The notes below the pieces were generated by a model, which was not told the origin of the DNA, ran no database searches, and worked only from the letters and a program-made list of their open reading frames with translations. From Dehalococcoidia bacterium (GTDB lineage Bacteria > Chloroflexota > Dehalococcoidia > Lucifugimonadales > UBA3495), in NCBI GenBank assembly GCA_022827095.1, contig JAJDTP010000009.1, positions 186,001 through 250,000 of the forward strand: a stretch of DNA of 64,000 bases, in the 5' to 3' direction. Position numbers and translations under genes: made by a program. Positions 15,386 to 24,597 of this stretch are shown piece by piece. The first letter of the stretch is position 1; each line of letters starts with the position of its first letter.

Positions 15386-17668
15386 CTAGCTGCTGGCGCC
15401 CTCCAGGTTCTTCATGTGGTTCATGGCGCTGCCGGCCCGGAACCACGCGATCTGGGTGTCGTTCAGCGTGTGCCGCAGGTTGAGGGTTTCCTCAGAGCCG
15501 TCGGCGTGCTTGAGGACCGCCTGCACCGGGCGGTCCGGCGCCAGGTCGTTGAGGCCGACCAGGCTCATGCGGTCGTCCTCCAGCACACGATCCCAGTCCG
15601 CCGGGTCCTCGAAGGTGAGGGGTAGGAGCCCCTGCTTCTTCAGGTTCGACTCGTGGATGCGGGCGAAGCTGCGGGTGATGATGGCCGCGGCGCCCAGCAT
15701 GCGCGGCGACAGGGCGGCGTGCTCCCGGCTGGAGCCCTCGCCGTAGTTCTCGTCACCGATGGCGACCCAGCGGATTCCCTGCGCGCTGTAGGCGCGGGCG
15801 ATCTCCGGAATGGGCATGATCTCCTCGCCGGAGAGTTGGTTCTTGCCGGTGCCGGTGTCCTCGGTATAGGCGTTGTTGGCGCCCAGGAACATGTTGTCGC
15901 TGAGGTTGTTCAGGTGACCGCGGAAGCGGAGCCACGGACCCGCCGGGGAGATGGAGTCGGTGGTCGTCTTGCCCTCGGTCTTCACCAGAACCGGCACGTC
16001 TTCGAAGTCGTTGCCATCCCACGGATCCCACGGATCCAGGACCTGCAGCCGGTTGCTGTTGGGGTCAACGCGCACTTCAACGTCGCTGCCGTCTTCCGGC
16101 GGCTCGACGTACATGTCGGTGCCCGGGTCGAAGCCGGTGGGCGGGACCTCCGGGGCCTCGGTCGGCGGCTGGAGCATGAACTCGTTGCCGTTGGCGTCCA
16201 CCAGCGGATCGGTCAGCGGGTTGAAGGACAGGCTGCCGCCCAGTCCCATAGCAATGGCGATTTCGGGGCTGGCGATGAAGTTCATGGTTCCCGCGTTGCC
16301 GTCGTTGCGGCTGGGGAAGTTGCGGTTGTAGGAGGTGACGATGCTGTTGTCGGTGCCGCGGGCCTCGGGCCGGTTCCACTGACCGATGCAGGGGCCGCAG
16401 GCGTTGGCCAGCACGGTGGCCCCGATGGATTCCAGGGCGGCCTGCTGACCGTCCCGCTCGATGGTGGCACGGACCTGCTCGGAACCAGGGGTGACCAGCA
16501 GGCCGGACGCGGCGGAAACGCCCCGGGCGGCGGCCTGGCGGGCCACGTCGGCGCAGCGCTCCATATCTTCGTACGAGGAGTTGGTGCAGCTGCCCACCAG
16601 AGACACGGAAACCCGCTCCGGGAATCCTTCCTGCTGCACCTCGGCGGCCAGCTCGGAAATCGGGCGCGCCCGGTCGGGCGAGTGGGGCCCCGTGATGTGG
16701 GGTTCCAGGGTGGACAGGTCGATCTCGACGATCTGGTCGTAGAACTGCTCGGGCTGCTCCTCGACCTCGGGGTCGGATTGGAGCAGATGCTTGTACTCTT
16801 CGGCGATGGCGACCAGGTCACCGCGGCCGGTGGCGCGCAGGTAGGTGGCCATGCGCTCGTCGTAGGGGAACACGTCGCCGGTGGCGCCCAGCTCAGCGCC
16901 CATGTTGCAGATCGTGCCCTTGCCGGTGGCGGAGATTGACGCGGCGCCCGGTCCGAAGTATTCGATGATGGCGTTGGTGCCGCCGGACACGGTGAGCTCG
17001 TAGGCCAGCTTGATGATGACATCCTTGGGCGCGGTCCAGCCGCTCATGGAGCCGGTGAGCTTGACGCCTATGATGCGCGGATACCGGACTTCCCAGGGCA
17101 GGCCGGCCATCACGTCGGCGGCGTCCGCGCCGCCCACGCCGATGGCCAGGGATCCCAGGCCGCCGCCGTTAACGGTGTGGGAGTCAGTTCCGATGATCAG
17201 GCTGCCGGGGAAGGCGTACTTTTCCAGAACCACCTGGTGGATGATGCCGGAGCCGGGCTTCCAGAAACCCATGCCGAAGCGGCGGCTGGCGGATTCCAGG
17301 AACTGGTAGACCTCGTTGCTCTCGTTGAGAGCGTCCTGGAGGTCGGAGGAGGCGCCGACGCGGGCCTGGATGAGGTGGTCGCAGTGGACGGTGGTTGGGA
17401 CGGCGACACGTTCGCGACCGGACTGCATGAACTGCAGTATGGCCATCTGGCCGGTGACGTCCTGGTGGGCCACGCGGTCGGGGCGGAGGTTGATATAGCT
17501 GTCGCCCGGGCGCAGGTCGGCGTCGGCGACGTCGTCCAGGTGGGACAGCAGCAGCTTCTCAGTCATGGTCAGGGGCCGGTTCAGTCTGCCCCGCACCTGG
17601 GCCAGCTTCTCGTCCATCTTGCGGTAGGTTTCCCGCACGAATTCCGGAGTGGAATCGATATTGCTCAT
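15386..17668 (-). CDS. acn: Aconitate hydratase, mitochondrial-type
   Basis: The product has 760 residues, the size of mitochondrial aconitase rather than AcnA (about 890) or AcnB. The 4Fe-4S cysteines lie in SLVGSCTNSSYED (near residue 358) and NACGPCIGQW (near 421 and 424). IGTDSHTVNGGGLG and GDENYGEGSSREHAAL are aconitase signatures. It interconverts citrate and isocitrate in the TCA cycle. It is not adjacent to other TCA genes here, although a ferredoxin-like gene and a ferredoxin follow in the same direction. Confidence 0.94.
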   Translation of the reverse strand: MSNIDSTPEFVRETYRKMDEKLAQVRGRLNRPLTMTEKLLLSHLDDVADADLRPGDSYINLRPDRVAHQDVTGQMAILQFMQSGRERVAVPTTVHCDHLIQARVGASSDLQDALNESNEVYQFLESASRRFGMGFWKPGSGIIHQVVLEKYAFPGSLIIGTDSHTVNGGGLGSLAIGVGGADAADVMAGLPWEVRYPRIIGVKLTGSMSGWTAPKDVIIKLAYELTVSGGTNAIIEYFGPGAASISATGKGTICNMGAELGATGDVFPYDERMATYLRATGRGDLVAIAEEYKHLLQSDPEVEEQPEQFYDQIVEIDLSTLEPHITGPHSPDRARPISELAAEVQQEGFPERVSVSLVGSCTNSSYEDMERCADVARQAAARGVSAASGLLVTPGSEQVRATIERDGQQAALESIGATVLANACGPCIGQWNRPEARGTDNSIVTSYNRNFPSRNDGNAGTMNFIASPEIAIAMGLGGSLSFNPLTDPLVDANGNEFMLQPPTEAPEVPPTGFDPGTDMYVEPPEDGSDVEVRVDPNSNRLQVLDPWDPWDGNDFEDVPVLVKTEGKTTTDSISPAGPWLRFRGHLNNLSDNMFLGANNAYTEDTGTGKNQLSGEEIMPIPEIARAYSAQGIRWVAIGDENYGEGSSREHAALSPRMLGAAAIITRSFARIHESNLKKQGLLPLTFEDPADWDRVLEDDRMSLVGLNDLAPDRPVQAVLKHADGSEETLNLRHTLNDTQIAWFRAGSAMNHMKNLEGASS

Positions 17669-17784
17669 TGTGTTCGCTCCTCCTCGAGTTTAGCCCCGCT
17701 GGATCGGCCTGCTGGCGGGTCGTCAATCACGGAAATTACCCGTGTTTCAGAACGCCGCGGCGGGCGACCAGGCCCGGGGAGATG

Positions 17785-18612
17785 TTACAGGGTTGCCTTT
17801 TCGCCATACTGTTCAATGAGGTCCATGAAGAGGCGATGACGCAGGGGATTGTGGTCCGGGTTTTCCGACCGGCGCAGGTAGATGCGGTACACGGTCGCCA
17901 GATCGTCGTCCCGCAGGCAGATGGAGTAGCTGGGCGTCCCGTTGCGCAGTTGGCGGTACAGAAACTCGACCTGGCGGATACGGCTGAGTTGCAGGGCCGC
18001 CTGACCGTCGCCGTCGGTGGTCAGCCGGGCGATGTCTCCGGTTGGGCCGACTCTCCCGCTGCCGTCCACGAATTGCAGGTTGTCCAGCGTGGCAGGAATG
18101 GAGACGGTGGCGGCCGGATTGTGCACCATGATCACGGCCTCGGACAGCCCGACAGGGGCATCGGCCATCCCCCGGCTGCAGTCCGACAGGATGCGCCGCA
18201 GCAGGTCGACGTTGGCGGGAGGGTTGGACCCGCCGAGGCCGTGGATGGGAGCAGCGGTCTCAGGCAGGTGGTCGGACAACACTTCGCCCAAGTCGTCCGG
18301 GATGGGGGCGAATCTGACTCGCCCGCGCCGGGTAACACTAGCTTCGCCCGTGATCGAGCCGTACAACGCTTTTTCGCCGGACCAACGGCGGACGACGTCG
18401 AATCTCGGACCGTAGGTGCAGCCCAGGATGCAACCGGACGTGGTTACCTGCACGCGATCATCACCCAAATCCTCTGTGGCGGTACGAAAATCGCCCAGCA
18501 CGTCGGCGGCATTGCGGCCACGATGGTACCAGCGCCCGCACCCGTACTCGTCGGTGCAGACGACAACGTTTACTTCAGGGCGAGCGGATCGCTGCGGGTC
18601 AGTTTCGGACAT
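17785..18612 (-). CDS. Thioredoxin-like [2Fe-2S] ferredoxin-domain protein
   Basis: The product has 275 residues. The first 75 residues hold VNVVVCTDEYGCGRWYH and VQVTTSGCILGCTYGP, giving Cys19, Cys25, Cys60 and Cys64. This is the C-x(n)-C...C-x3-C pattern of thioredoxin-fold [2Fe-2S] ferredoxins. The C-terminal 200 residues are a separate, unrecognised domain with no cysteine pairs. It lies upstream of acn in the same direction and downstream of a small ferredoxin, suggesting a redox or iron-sulfur context. The partner is unknown. Confidence 0.65.
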   Translation of the reverse strand: MSETDPQRSARPEVNVVVCTDEYGCGRWYHRGRNAADVLGDFRTATEDLGDDRVQVTTSGCILGCTYGPRFDVVRRWSGEKALYGSITGEASVTRRGRVRFAPIPDDLGEVLSDHLPETAAPIHGLGGSNPPANVDLLRRILSDCSRGMADAPVGLSEAVIMVHNPAATVSIPATLDNLQFVDGSGRVGPTGDIARLTTDGDGQAALQLSRIRQVEFLYRQLRNGTPSYSICLRDDDLATVYRIYLRRSENPDHNPLRHRLFMDLIEQYGEKATL

Positions 18613-18699
18613 CTGAGATCCTGTTAACCGTTAAACGTGCGCCCGGCAGCCAAGCGCCGGGCGCACGACGGGGTCGGTGTACGCCGGGCGGCGCGACGA

Positions 18700-18942
18700 C
18701 TACTTGCTGAAGTAGTCGTAGTTGATCTTGATATATTCTTCGTACATGGACGGCACGGCTTCCTCGGCGAAGATGGCCGTGACCGGGCACACTGGCTCGC
18801 AGGCGGCGCAGTCGATGCATTCATCGGGGCTGATGAAATACATGTCATCGTCGTCGGTGGTGTAGATGCAGTCCACCGGGCAAACGTCGACACACGCGGC
18901 GTCTTTCACGCCCACGCATGGCTCGGTAATGATGTAGGTCAT
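18700..18942 (-). CDS. Ferredoxin (3Fe-4S/4Fe-4S type)
   Basis: The product has 80 residues from the ATG at 18942, which has a GAGGG site; the longer frame upstream overlaps the promoter region. The first cluster region is CVGVKDAACVDVCPVDC and the second is CIDCAACEPVCP. The wider spacing in the first motif is typical of seven-iron ferredoxins. An acidic surface (TTDDDDMYF) is typical of electron carriers. It is a soluble electron-transfer protein. Confidence 0.9.
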   Translation of the reverse strand: MTYIITEPCVGVKDAACVDVCPVDCIYTTDDDDMYFISPDECIDCAACEPVCPVTAIFAEEAVPSMYEEYIKINYDYFSK

Positions 18943-19098
18943 AGCGGCATTCCCTCGGATGATGTGGTGTGGGTTGACAGTGGCAAACCGAACTTCGGGC
19001 CACAACTCACGGGTGCGGAAATTATAGCACGGTAGGTAGGCAATGCAAACGAACCGGGTCGCCCGGAACACTGAACGGGAGCCTCGTTAAAGGAGGTT

Positions 19099-19533
19099 TT
19101 ACACGCGGGTGAAACGCTTCTTGGTCGACAGGGTCACGAATGTCTGGGTCTTTTGCACGCCGTCGATGACTCCGATGCGAGTACGCAGGAAATCTCCAAG
19201 ACTCTCGGCCGATTCCAGGGCAGTCCAGACGAAAACGTCGTAGGGGCCGGTGGCGACTACGACGTAATGCGCTTCATCGAGGTCGGCGATGCATTCTGCG
19301 ACGGCATCGGACTTGCCCGGGCCGGTTTCCAAACCGATCAGGGCGGTGGTGCCGTAGCCCATTTTTTCCAGGTTGGGGACTGCCACCACATGCACGATGT
19401 CTTCTTTGATGAGGCGACGCAGACGTCGCCTTACGGTGCCTTCACTGACACCCACTGCGCGCGCAATCTTGGCGTTGGACGCACGCCCGTCCGATTGCAG
19501 GATACCGATGATCTTCAGGTCAAGTTCATCCAT
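19099..19533 (-). CDS. Lrp/AsnC-family transcriptional regulator
   Basis: The product has 144 residues: an N-terminal helix-turn-helix (LKIIGILQSDGRASNAKIARAVGVSEGTVRRRLRRL) followed by a RAM/AsnC effector domain (ALIGLETGPGKSDAVAECIADLDEAHYVVVATGPYDVFVW). Such proteins sense amino acids or related metabolites and often control their own gene. A textbook promoter lies about 75 bases upstream. Its targets cannot be deduced. Confidence 0.9.
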   Translation of the reverse strand: MDELDLKIIGILQSDGRASNAKIARAVGVSEGTVRRRLRRLIKEDIVHVVAVPNLEKMGYGTTALIGLETGPGKSDAVAECIADLDEAHYVVVATGPYDVFVWTALESAESLGDFLRTRIGVIDGVQKTQTFVTLSTKKRFTRV

Positions 19534-19603
19534 TGGTTGGCAGACTCCGTCCTAGGTATGCAGTCACATTCCTACGCTCAATGGCGCAGATATTTGGCAC
19601 AAG

Positions 19604-19632
19604 ATAATATTCGTTGTTGCTGCGGTTGTCAA
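19604..19632 (-). promoter_or_regulatory. Sigma-70 promoter of the Lrp-family gene
   Basis: On the minus strand TTGACA (19632-19627) and TATTAT (19609-19604) are separated by exactly 17 bases. The -35 box is consensus and the -10 box matches at 5 of 6 positions. It reads into the Lrp-family gene. Confidence 0.8.
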
Positions 19633-19757
19633 CCATCAAAGAGACGATGATAAACATTATCGATTTATTCGTGACGGATTCGCTGCTTTTTCTCCGCTTT
19701 CGACGCAGCATTAACGTAATGACCGGCGGCATGGCGGGAAGTTCCCGTTTTTGGGCG

Positions 19758-20714
19758 TCAACCCATGCTGAGTGTGCCCACGCCACCTACAATCATCACT
19801 ATGGACGCAGCTTTTACCGACAGCACGCGGGGGCTCAGCGACTCGTCCAGGAACTGCCAGCGCATGCGGGATAGGAGTGTCGAGGCGATGAACACGAACA
19901 GCGGTCGGGTCGCCAGGACCGCCGCCACCAGGGAGGCGGGGCCCAGGCTGTACGCGTAGACTCCCAGCAGGATGGATACCGCCGGCATCAGCGACTCACC
20001 GAACAGAAGCATTGCCAGGACGCCCGGCTGTTTCACTGCGGTCCACAGACGGGGCCCGCCGCTCAACCCGACGCAGAAGAACACCGCGCCCACCGTGGCC
20101 TGCTGGATCCCGAATACCGTCAGCACGGGAAGTTCAGCGTTCAGCGCGGCCTTGGCCACTACGAAGCTGGAGGCGGCGCACATCGCGCTGAGGATCAGCA
20201 GCGCCGGTCCGTAGACTGTGCCGCGGTCGCGCAGGTCGAAAATTGCGGTACTCGGAACCGCCAATCCCGCCCCGATCCGACCGAAGGGCCGTTCCTGGAA
20301 CAGCCGCACCGAGATGAGCACGGCACCCGCCACCACCAGGGCGATGCCGAACCATTGGGCGGGCGATATGTGCTCACCCAGGAACATCAGGGCCAGAACG
20401 GCGACGAAAATCGGATTAGTCTGGGAAATGGCGACGGCTCGCGAAGCCTCCATTAAACGGAGGCCGCGGAACAGGAGCACCACGGAACAACCCATGAACA
20501 GGCCAGCTACCGCGGGAGTCACCGCCACCTGCCAGGTGGTGCCGGCCGGGACACCCACAATCGCAGCCACGATGGTGCCGTAGATCAGTCCAGTGGCCCC
20601 GCACCACAGGCACAGGGGCGGCACGCCGTTCAGGTGGAACGACAGCAGGCGCTTGTCGCAGACGCTGACGAAGCAAAATGCCAGGGCTGAGCCCAGCGCG
20701 AGCAACGGCCACAT
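19758..20714 (-). CDS. EamA-family (DMT) permease
   Basis: The product has 318 residues. About ten hydrophobic segments form two EamA repeats; SRAVAISQTNPIFVAVLALMFLGEHISPAQWFGIALVVAGAVLI is the typical end of the first repeat. It exports or imports small metabolites across the inner membrane; the substrate cannot be predicted. The gene is convergent with nothing and ends about 220 bases before the Lrp-family gene region. Confidence 0.85.
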   Translation of the reverse strand: MWPLLALGSALAFCFVSVCDKRLLSFHLNGVPPLCLWCGATGLIYGTIVAAIVGVPAGTTWQVAVTPAVAGLFMGCSVVLLFRGLRLMEASRAVAISQTNPIFVAVLALMFLGEHISPAQWFGIALVVAGAVLISVRLFQERPFGRIGAGLAVPSTAIFDLRDRGTVYGPALLILSAMCAASSFVVAKAALNAELPVLTVFGIQQATVGAVFFCVGLSGGPRLWTAVKQPGVLAMLLFGESLMPAVSILLGVYAYSLGPASLVAAVLATRPLFVFIASTLLSRMRWQFLDESLSPRVLSVKAASIVMIVGGVGTLSMG

Positions 20715-20858
20715 TACTCTATGATAGCCTTGCGATTGGTTTCTGCGCTGCGGTGTCGAGCAAATTGACGCGAGACGGTCGCCGTCGCGAACGCCGAGTG
20801 TCCGTCTCGTTGGCCGCCGAACACCCGTGGCCGGTCTATGGGGGACAAGGCGAAAGGT

Positions 20859-21236
20859 TCAGACGCGGCAATGACCGTCGCACCGGCCCAGCCAGTTGCT
20901 GATGCGCATCCGGTTGCGCGCGAAACCACGGTAGAAGAGATCAAAGGCAGGGCGGGCCGGCCACCATTGGGTCCAGCCCAGCACCCAGCCCAGGCCGGCC
21001 CGGCGGTAGCCCTCGCGCAGACTTTCCATTCCCACCGTGATGGTACCGTCCGGCTTGATGCCGTACATGGCAGACTGGACCTGATCGGCGTCCAGGCCCC
21101 ATGCCGCAGCGTCGAAATCTCCGGCGGAGATGTCCACGGGCTCGATGGCGTCGGGTCGGCGACGGTACAGATTCATCACCTCACGGCTGCACATGGGACA
21201 CGACCCGTCGTATAGCATACGGAAACGATTACTCAT
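20859..21236 (-). CDS. DUF393 thiol-disulfide oxidoreductase-like protein (DCC family)
   Basis: The product has 125 residues. The signature YDGSCPMCSREV lies near residues 9-20 and is the DCC-type CxxC redox motif. The C-terminal half is typical of the family (WGLDADQVQSAMYGIKPDGTITVGMESL, GLGWVLGW). It probably acts as a disulfide exchange protein. It ends about 145 bases before the permease and starts 40 bases after the PEP mutase-family gene, so it could be in one operon with it. Confidence 0.85.
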   Translation of the reverse strand: MSNRFRMLYDGSCPMCSREVMNLYRRRPDAIEPVDISAGDFDAAAWGLDADQVQSAMYGIKPDGTITVGMESLREGYRRAGLGWVLGWTQWWPARPAFDLFYRGFARNRMRISNWLGRCDGHCRV

Positions 21237-21276
21237 CGCCGGCCTCCCCGCTGAGGCTTTGCGTTGCCCGGGTGCG

Positions 21277-22203
21277 TCAGTCGTCCGCCGGCGTGAGCAC
21301 GGCGGCGTCAGCAGCCATCTGGGCGGCTTGGGCAGCGGCCAGGCCGGCCACGTCGGTGCCCACGTCCTGCACGCCGTACTTCTTTTCCAGCTCGTAGATG
21401 GCGTCCAGGCCCAGCACGGATGCTACGTCCCAGCGGGTGCCATAGCGGTCCGGGTTCACCTTGCCGTCGGCCATGAGCTCTTCGTAGGCGGCGCGCACCT
21501 GCTTGTAAATGAGCCAGATGGTGCTGCCGCAGATCATGATCTTGTAACCCAGTTCATCCATGGTCTGCGTCGTGGCCAGGTCGCCGTTGTACATGCGCGG
21601 CACGTCGGCCAGGTCGGCGGCGTAGCGCTGGATGTCGTCCTGGGACTTGATGCCGTCGACGAACACCAGGTCGGCGCCAGCCTCGACGTAGGCGCGGCAA
21701 CGGCTGACGGTGTCCTCCCAGCCGGTGACGGCGTAGGCGTCACAGCGAGCGATGATGACGAAATCGGGATCGGTGCGGGCGTCCAGCGCGGCATGGATCT
21801 TCTGGACGTGTTCCTCCACCGGGACCACCTGCTTGCCGGCGAAGAAGCCGCACTTCTTGGGGAACACCTGGTCCTCCAGGTGTATCGCGGCCACGCCGGC
21901 GGACTCGTACTCGCGAACGGTGCGGTGCACGTTGAGTGGGTTGCCGTAGCCGGTGTCGGCGTCGCAGATCACCGGGATGTTGATGGCGTCCGCGATATAC
22001 TTGGCGTTGGAGACCATTTCGGTCATGGTCAGCAGGCCGACGTCAGGGAAGCCCCGTTCGGCGGCAGTGCCGGCGCCGGTCATGTAGACGGCCTGGTGTC
22101 CCACGTCCTCGGCGATGCGGGCGTGAAGGGCGTTGAGCACGAAGGGGGCGACGACCAACCGGTCGGACGCGAGCATCTGGCGTAGCTGGGCAGTGGCTTT
22201 CAT
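21277..22203 (-). CDS. Isocitrate lyase/PEP mutase-family enzyme
   Basis: The product has 308 residues from the ATG at 22203, which has GGAGG upstream; the longer frame is rejected. DADTGYGNPLNVHRTVREYESAGVAAIHLEDQVFPKKCGF contains the metal-binding Asp/Glu residues and the KKCG loop carrying the lyase Cys. True isocitrate lyases have KKCGH or KRCGH; the Phe in place of His suggests a methylisocitrate-lyase or oxaloacetate-hydrolase-like relative. It probably cleaves or rearranges a C4-C7 dicarboxylate. Confidence 0.85.
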   Translation of the reverse strand: MKATAQLRQMLASDRLVVAPFVLNALHARIAEDVGHQAVYMTGAGTAAERGFPDVGLLTMTEMVSNAKYIADAINIPVICDADTGYGNPLNVHRTVREYESAGVAAIHLEDQVFPKKCGFFAGKQVVPVEEHVQKIHAALDARTDPDFVIIARCDAYAVTGWEDTVSRCRAYVEAGADLVFVDGIKSQDDIQRYAADLADVPRMYNGDLATTQTMDELGYKIMICGSTIWLIYKQVRAAYEELMADGKVNPDRYGTRWDVASVLGLDAIYELEKKYGVQDVGTDVAGLAAAQAAQMAADAAVLTPADD

Positions 22204-22281
22204 AGTTGCAATACCTCCACAAATGAACTTACATCGATGCACAGGATAGACAAGATAATACGGTATCCGTGAGAGTTGAGA

Positions 22282-22653
22282 TCAACGGGTTGAGCGAGTG
22301 AACCGTTGAAACTCGACCTTGGGGCTACCAAAATTGATGAGCAATCCCACTAGGATCCCGGTAGCATTCAGGTAGTTGATTACCTGCGCTTTATGCTGCG
22401 GGGTAAGCCGCTCCACGGCTTTTAGTTCGATGATCACTTTGCCCGGCACCAATAGATCGGCATAAAAATCACCCACAGGGGTATTGCGAAACGTTACTTT
22501 GATTAGAGCCTGCGCCTTCACCGGAATGCCAGCGTCGTCGAGTGCAACCGCCATAGCGTTTTCGTACACCGATTCCAGGAACCCTGCTCCCAGTTCGTTC
22601 TGCACTTCGAATGCACAACCTATTATCGCCCTGGTCAAATCTGAATACAGCAA
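22282..22653 (-). CDS. GxxExxY-family protein
   Basis: The product has 123 residues. The signature GAGFLESVYENAM lies near residues 22-34. VIIELKAVERLTPQHKAQVINYLNATGILVGLLINFG is the other conserved block, with an E-x-K pair resembling PD-(D/E)XK nucleases. Short copies of ATCCTGTC-type repeats lie just upstream, as is common for this family. The biological role is unknown. Confidence 0.88.
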   Translation of the reverse strand: MLYSDLTRAIIGCAFEVQNELGAGFLESVYENAMAVALDDAGIPVKAQALIKVTFRNTPVGDFYADLLVPGKVIIELKAVERLTPQHKAQVINYLNATGILVGLLINFGSPKVEFQRFTRSTR

Positions 22654-22659
22654 TCCCCG

Positions 22660-22699
22660 ATCCTGTCCATCCTGTCTATCTCCATCCTGTCTATCGATG
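22660..22699. repeat. Short tandem ATCCTGTC(T/C)AT repeat beside the GxxExxY gene
   Basis: ATCCTGTC occurs three times within 40 bases, with units ATCCTGTCCATCCTGTCTAT and ATCCTGTCTATCG. A similar ACAGGATAGACAAGAT lies on the other side of the gene at about 22240, and CATCCTGCCCATCCTGTG occurs at about 28405. These flank the gene and may reflect its mobility. Confidence 0.6.
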
Positions 22700-22717
22700 T
22701 AGAGATTCTATTCGCGA

Positions 22718-23428
22718 TCAGAAGATGCGGTCGGTTTCTTCCACCAGCGGGGGCAGGAGGGCTTCCATCCAGGGAACCATGTCGCGGAGGACCTCCACCG
22801 GGATTTCGTGGCCCATGCTGTACTCGTTATAGGACAGGTTGTAGTTCTCCGCGTCGAGAAATTCTCGGGTTCGACGCGCGCTGTCCATCGAAACCATCTG
22901 GTCATACAGGCCGTGGGCGACGAAAACCGGCTGTTTGCGGTGGTCAGGCAGGCGCGGTCGCAGGATCTCGGGGTCAGGCAGGGATGCGCTGAGCGCAACC
23001 AGGGCCACGAACTTGTCCGGCCGCTCCAGGCCCATGCGGTAGGTCATGCCGCCGCCCTGGGAGAAGCCCAACAGCACGGCCCGGTCTTCCTGGGCCCGAA
23101 ACTCATTCAGCACCTCCGAAAAGCAGGCATCCAGAAGCGACTCAGCCTGATCGAAATGCTCCTCGGTCGCCTGGCCGCGGGGCGGATGCCAGCCGTAGCC
23201 GATCATGCCGGGGGCCAACTCAAAGGGGATGGGAGCGTTGGGGCACACGTACACGTAGCCCTTGCGGTTGATGGACGGGGCGAGGCCGGCGAGGTCCTGC
23301 ATGTTGGCGCCAAAACCGTGCAGCATGACCACCAGCGGGTAATCGGCGTCGGCGTCATAATCGTCGGGAAAGATGACGAGATAGTGGAGGCCTTCATCGG
23401 CTACCCTGCGCTGTTCGGCGTGCATCAA
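22718..23428 (-). CDS. Alpha/beta-hydrolase, phospholipase/carboxylesterase type
   Basis: The product has 236 residues. VVMLHGFGANMQDL forms the oxyanion region, LLGFSQGGGMTYRMGLE carries the nucleophilic Ser, AHGLYDQMV contains the catalytic Asp and SMGHEIP the His. This is the family-wide layout of YpfH/EstB-type esterases of about 220 residues. The protein has no signal peptide and is cytoplasmic. The starts at 23428 and 23425 are equivalent. Substrate unknown. Confidence 0.88.
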   Translation of the reverse strand: MMHAEQRRVADEGLHYLVIFPDDYDADADYPLVVMLHGFGANMQDLAGLAPSINRKGYVYVCPNAPIPFELAPGMIGYGWHPPRGQATEEHFDQAESLLDACFSEVLNEFRAQEDRAVLLGFSQGGGMTYRMGLERPDKFVALVALSASLPDPEILRPRLPDHRKQPVFVAHGLYDQMVSMDSARRTREFLDAENYNLSYNEYSMGHEIPVEVLRDMVPWMEALLPPLVEETDRIF

Positions 23429-23552
23429 TCAGGCTCCTTTGTGTCGATACGCAATGGGGGACTAGCCCAATCGTAACATATCGAAACCCGGCGACCCCTT
23501 CGGGGACGTTGGGGAAGCAGGCACCGGGCACGCCGGCGGCGGATCAGCGCCG

Positions 23553-23741
23553 TCAACACCCGGGTTGGCCGGTATTGCCGCAGCAGGTGCGCCGGGACAC
23601 CACCTTCAGCCACATGTTGGATGCTGCCAGCCGGAGGACCTCGCGCCACGGCAATCCGGTGCCCCCCAGGTTTGCGAATCCAGAACCCAGGGAATCCGGA
23701 CCACGATGCGGATGGCGGTGTTCAGGTTCCTGGTCTGCCAT
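23553..23741 (-). CDS. Small hypothetical protein ending in CCGNTGQPGC
   Basis: The product has 62 residues. A charged N terminus (MADQEPEHRHPHRGPDS) precedes an amphipathic region (WREVLRLAASNMWLKVVSRR) and a terminal cysteine motif CCGNTGQPGC. This end suggests metal or cofactor binding. The gene starts 18 bases after the yhhQ-like gene in the same direction. I do not know the family. The coding call is supported by the cysteine motif and gene position only. Confidence 0.45.
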   Translation of the reverse strand: MADQEPEHRHPHRGPDSLGSGFANLGGTGLPWREVLRLAASNMWLKVVSRRTCCGNTGQPGC

Positions 23742-23759
23742 GAGCGCAGCTCACCGCCT

Positions 23760-24569
23760 TCAGGCGCGGGTGGCGGCGGCGTTGGTGTCCCCGCTGCCGA
23801 ACACGCCGAAGGGGTTCAGCGACCGCGGCGCGTCGTAGACGTCCATCCGCTCAGTCCGCTTCAGCCAACCAACCACGAGGTAGGTAATCGGCGTGGCGAC
23901 GATCTCGTACACCGACTTGGCGATCCAGGCGCACACGGCGGCATTGAACACCGGCAGCCAGGAGCCGTCCGGACCGACCCACAGGCCCGAAACGCCAAAG
24001 GCGATGGTGAAGAACAGGATGGAGTCGATACCCTGCCCCACCACGGTGGAGGATATGGTGCGGAGCCACAGGAAGCGCCCCTGGGTGCGGTTCTTGAGCA
24101 GGACCATGACCACGGCGTTGGAAAACTCGCCGACGATATAGGCCACGAAGGAGCCGAGGAGGATCCAGCCGGTGGCGCCCAGGATCGCTTCATACGCGTG
24201 TTCGCTGGGCAGGTTGGCCACGACGTTTCCGCCGTCGTCGGTGATTATCACCGGATCTATCGACCAAAACACGGCACCCGGGATCATATCGCCGACCCAG
24301 AACAGGAACACCATCAGCAGGTTGCACACGAACCCCAGCCAGATCACGCCGCGAGCGACACGGAACCCGTACACCTCGGTCAGGATGTCGCTGATGATGT
24401 AGCCGATTGGGAAACAGACTATGGCCGCTGACACCACAAACAGGTTGCTGCCGATGAAGTCGAAAGGCAGAGTGAACAGCGACACCGGCTTGGTGGCGAT
24501 GATGTTGCTGACCAACAGCACTGTCACCGCTATCGCGGCGATGATGACCAATTTCCCGGAGAATTGCAT
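23760..24569 (-). CDS. yhhQ: Queuosine precursor transporter (YhhQ/VUT family)
   Basis: The product has 269 residues with about six membrane segments. The family hallmark FPIGYIISDILTEVYGFRVARGVIWLGF is near residues 53-80. It imports 7-cyano-7-deazaguanine-type precursors for queuosine modification of tRNA. No queuosine enzymes are nearby in the window. The gene ends just before a small Cys-rich gene and lies after glnA in the same direction. Confidence 0.9.
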   Translation of the reverse strand: MQFSGKLVIIAAIAVTVLLVSNIIATKPVSLFTLPFDFIGSNLFVVSAAIVCFPIGYIISDILTEVYGFRVARGVIWLGFVCNLLMVFLFWVGDMIPGAVFWSIDPVIITDDGGNVVANLPSEHAYEAILGATGWILLGSFVAYIVGEFSNAVVMVLLKNRTQGRFLWLRTISSTVVGQGIDSILFFTIAFGVSGLWVGPDGSWLPVFNAAVCAWIAKSVYEIVATPITYLVVGWLKRTERMDVYDAPRSLNPFGVFGSGDTNAAATRA

Positions 24570-24597
24570 GGGCGACCTCTTTGACGGTGCAACCGTG

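Noticed and set aside
15653-16939. 428-residue plus-strand frame opposite the aconitase gene
   Set aside because: The aconitase motifs on the minus strand are unambiguous; this frame is a composition-driven shadow.
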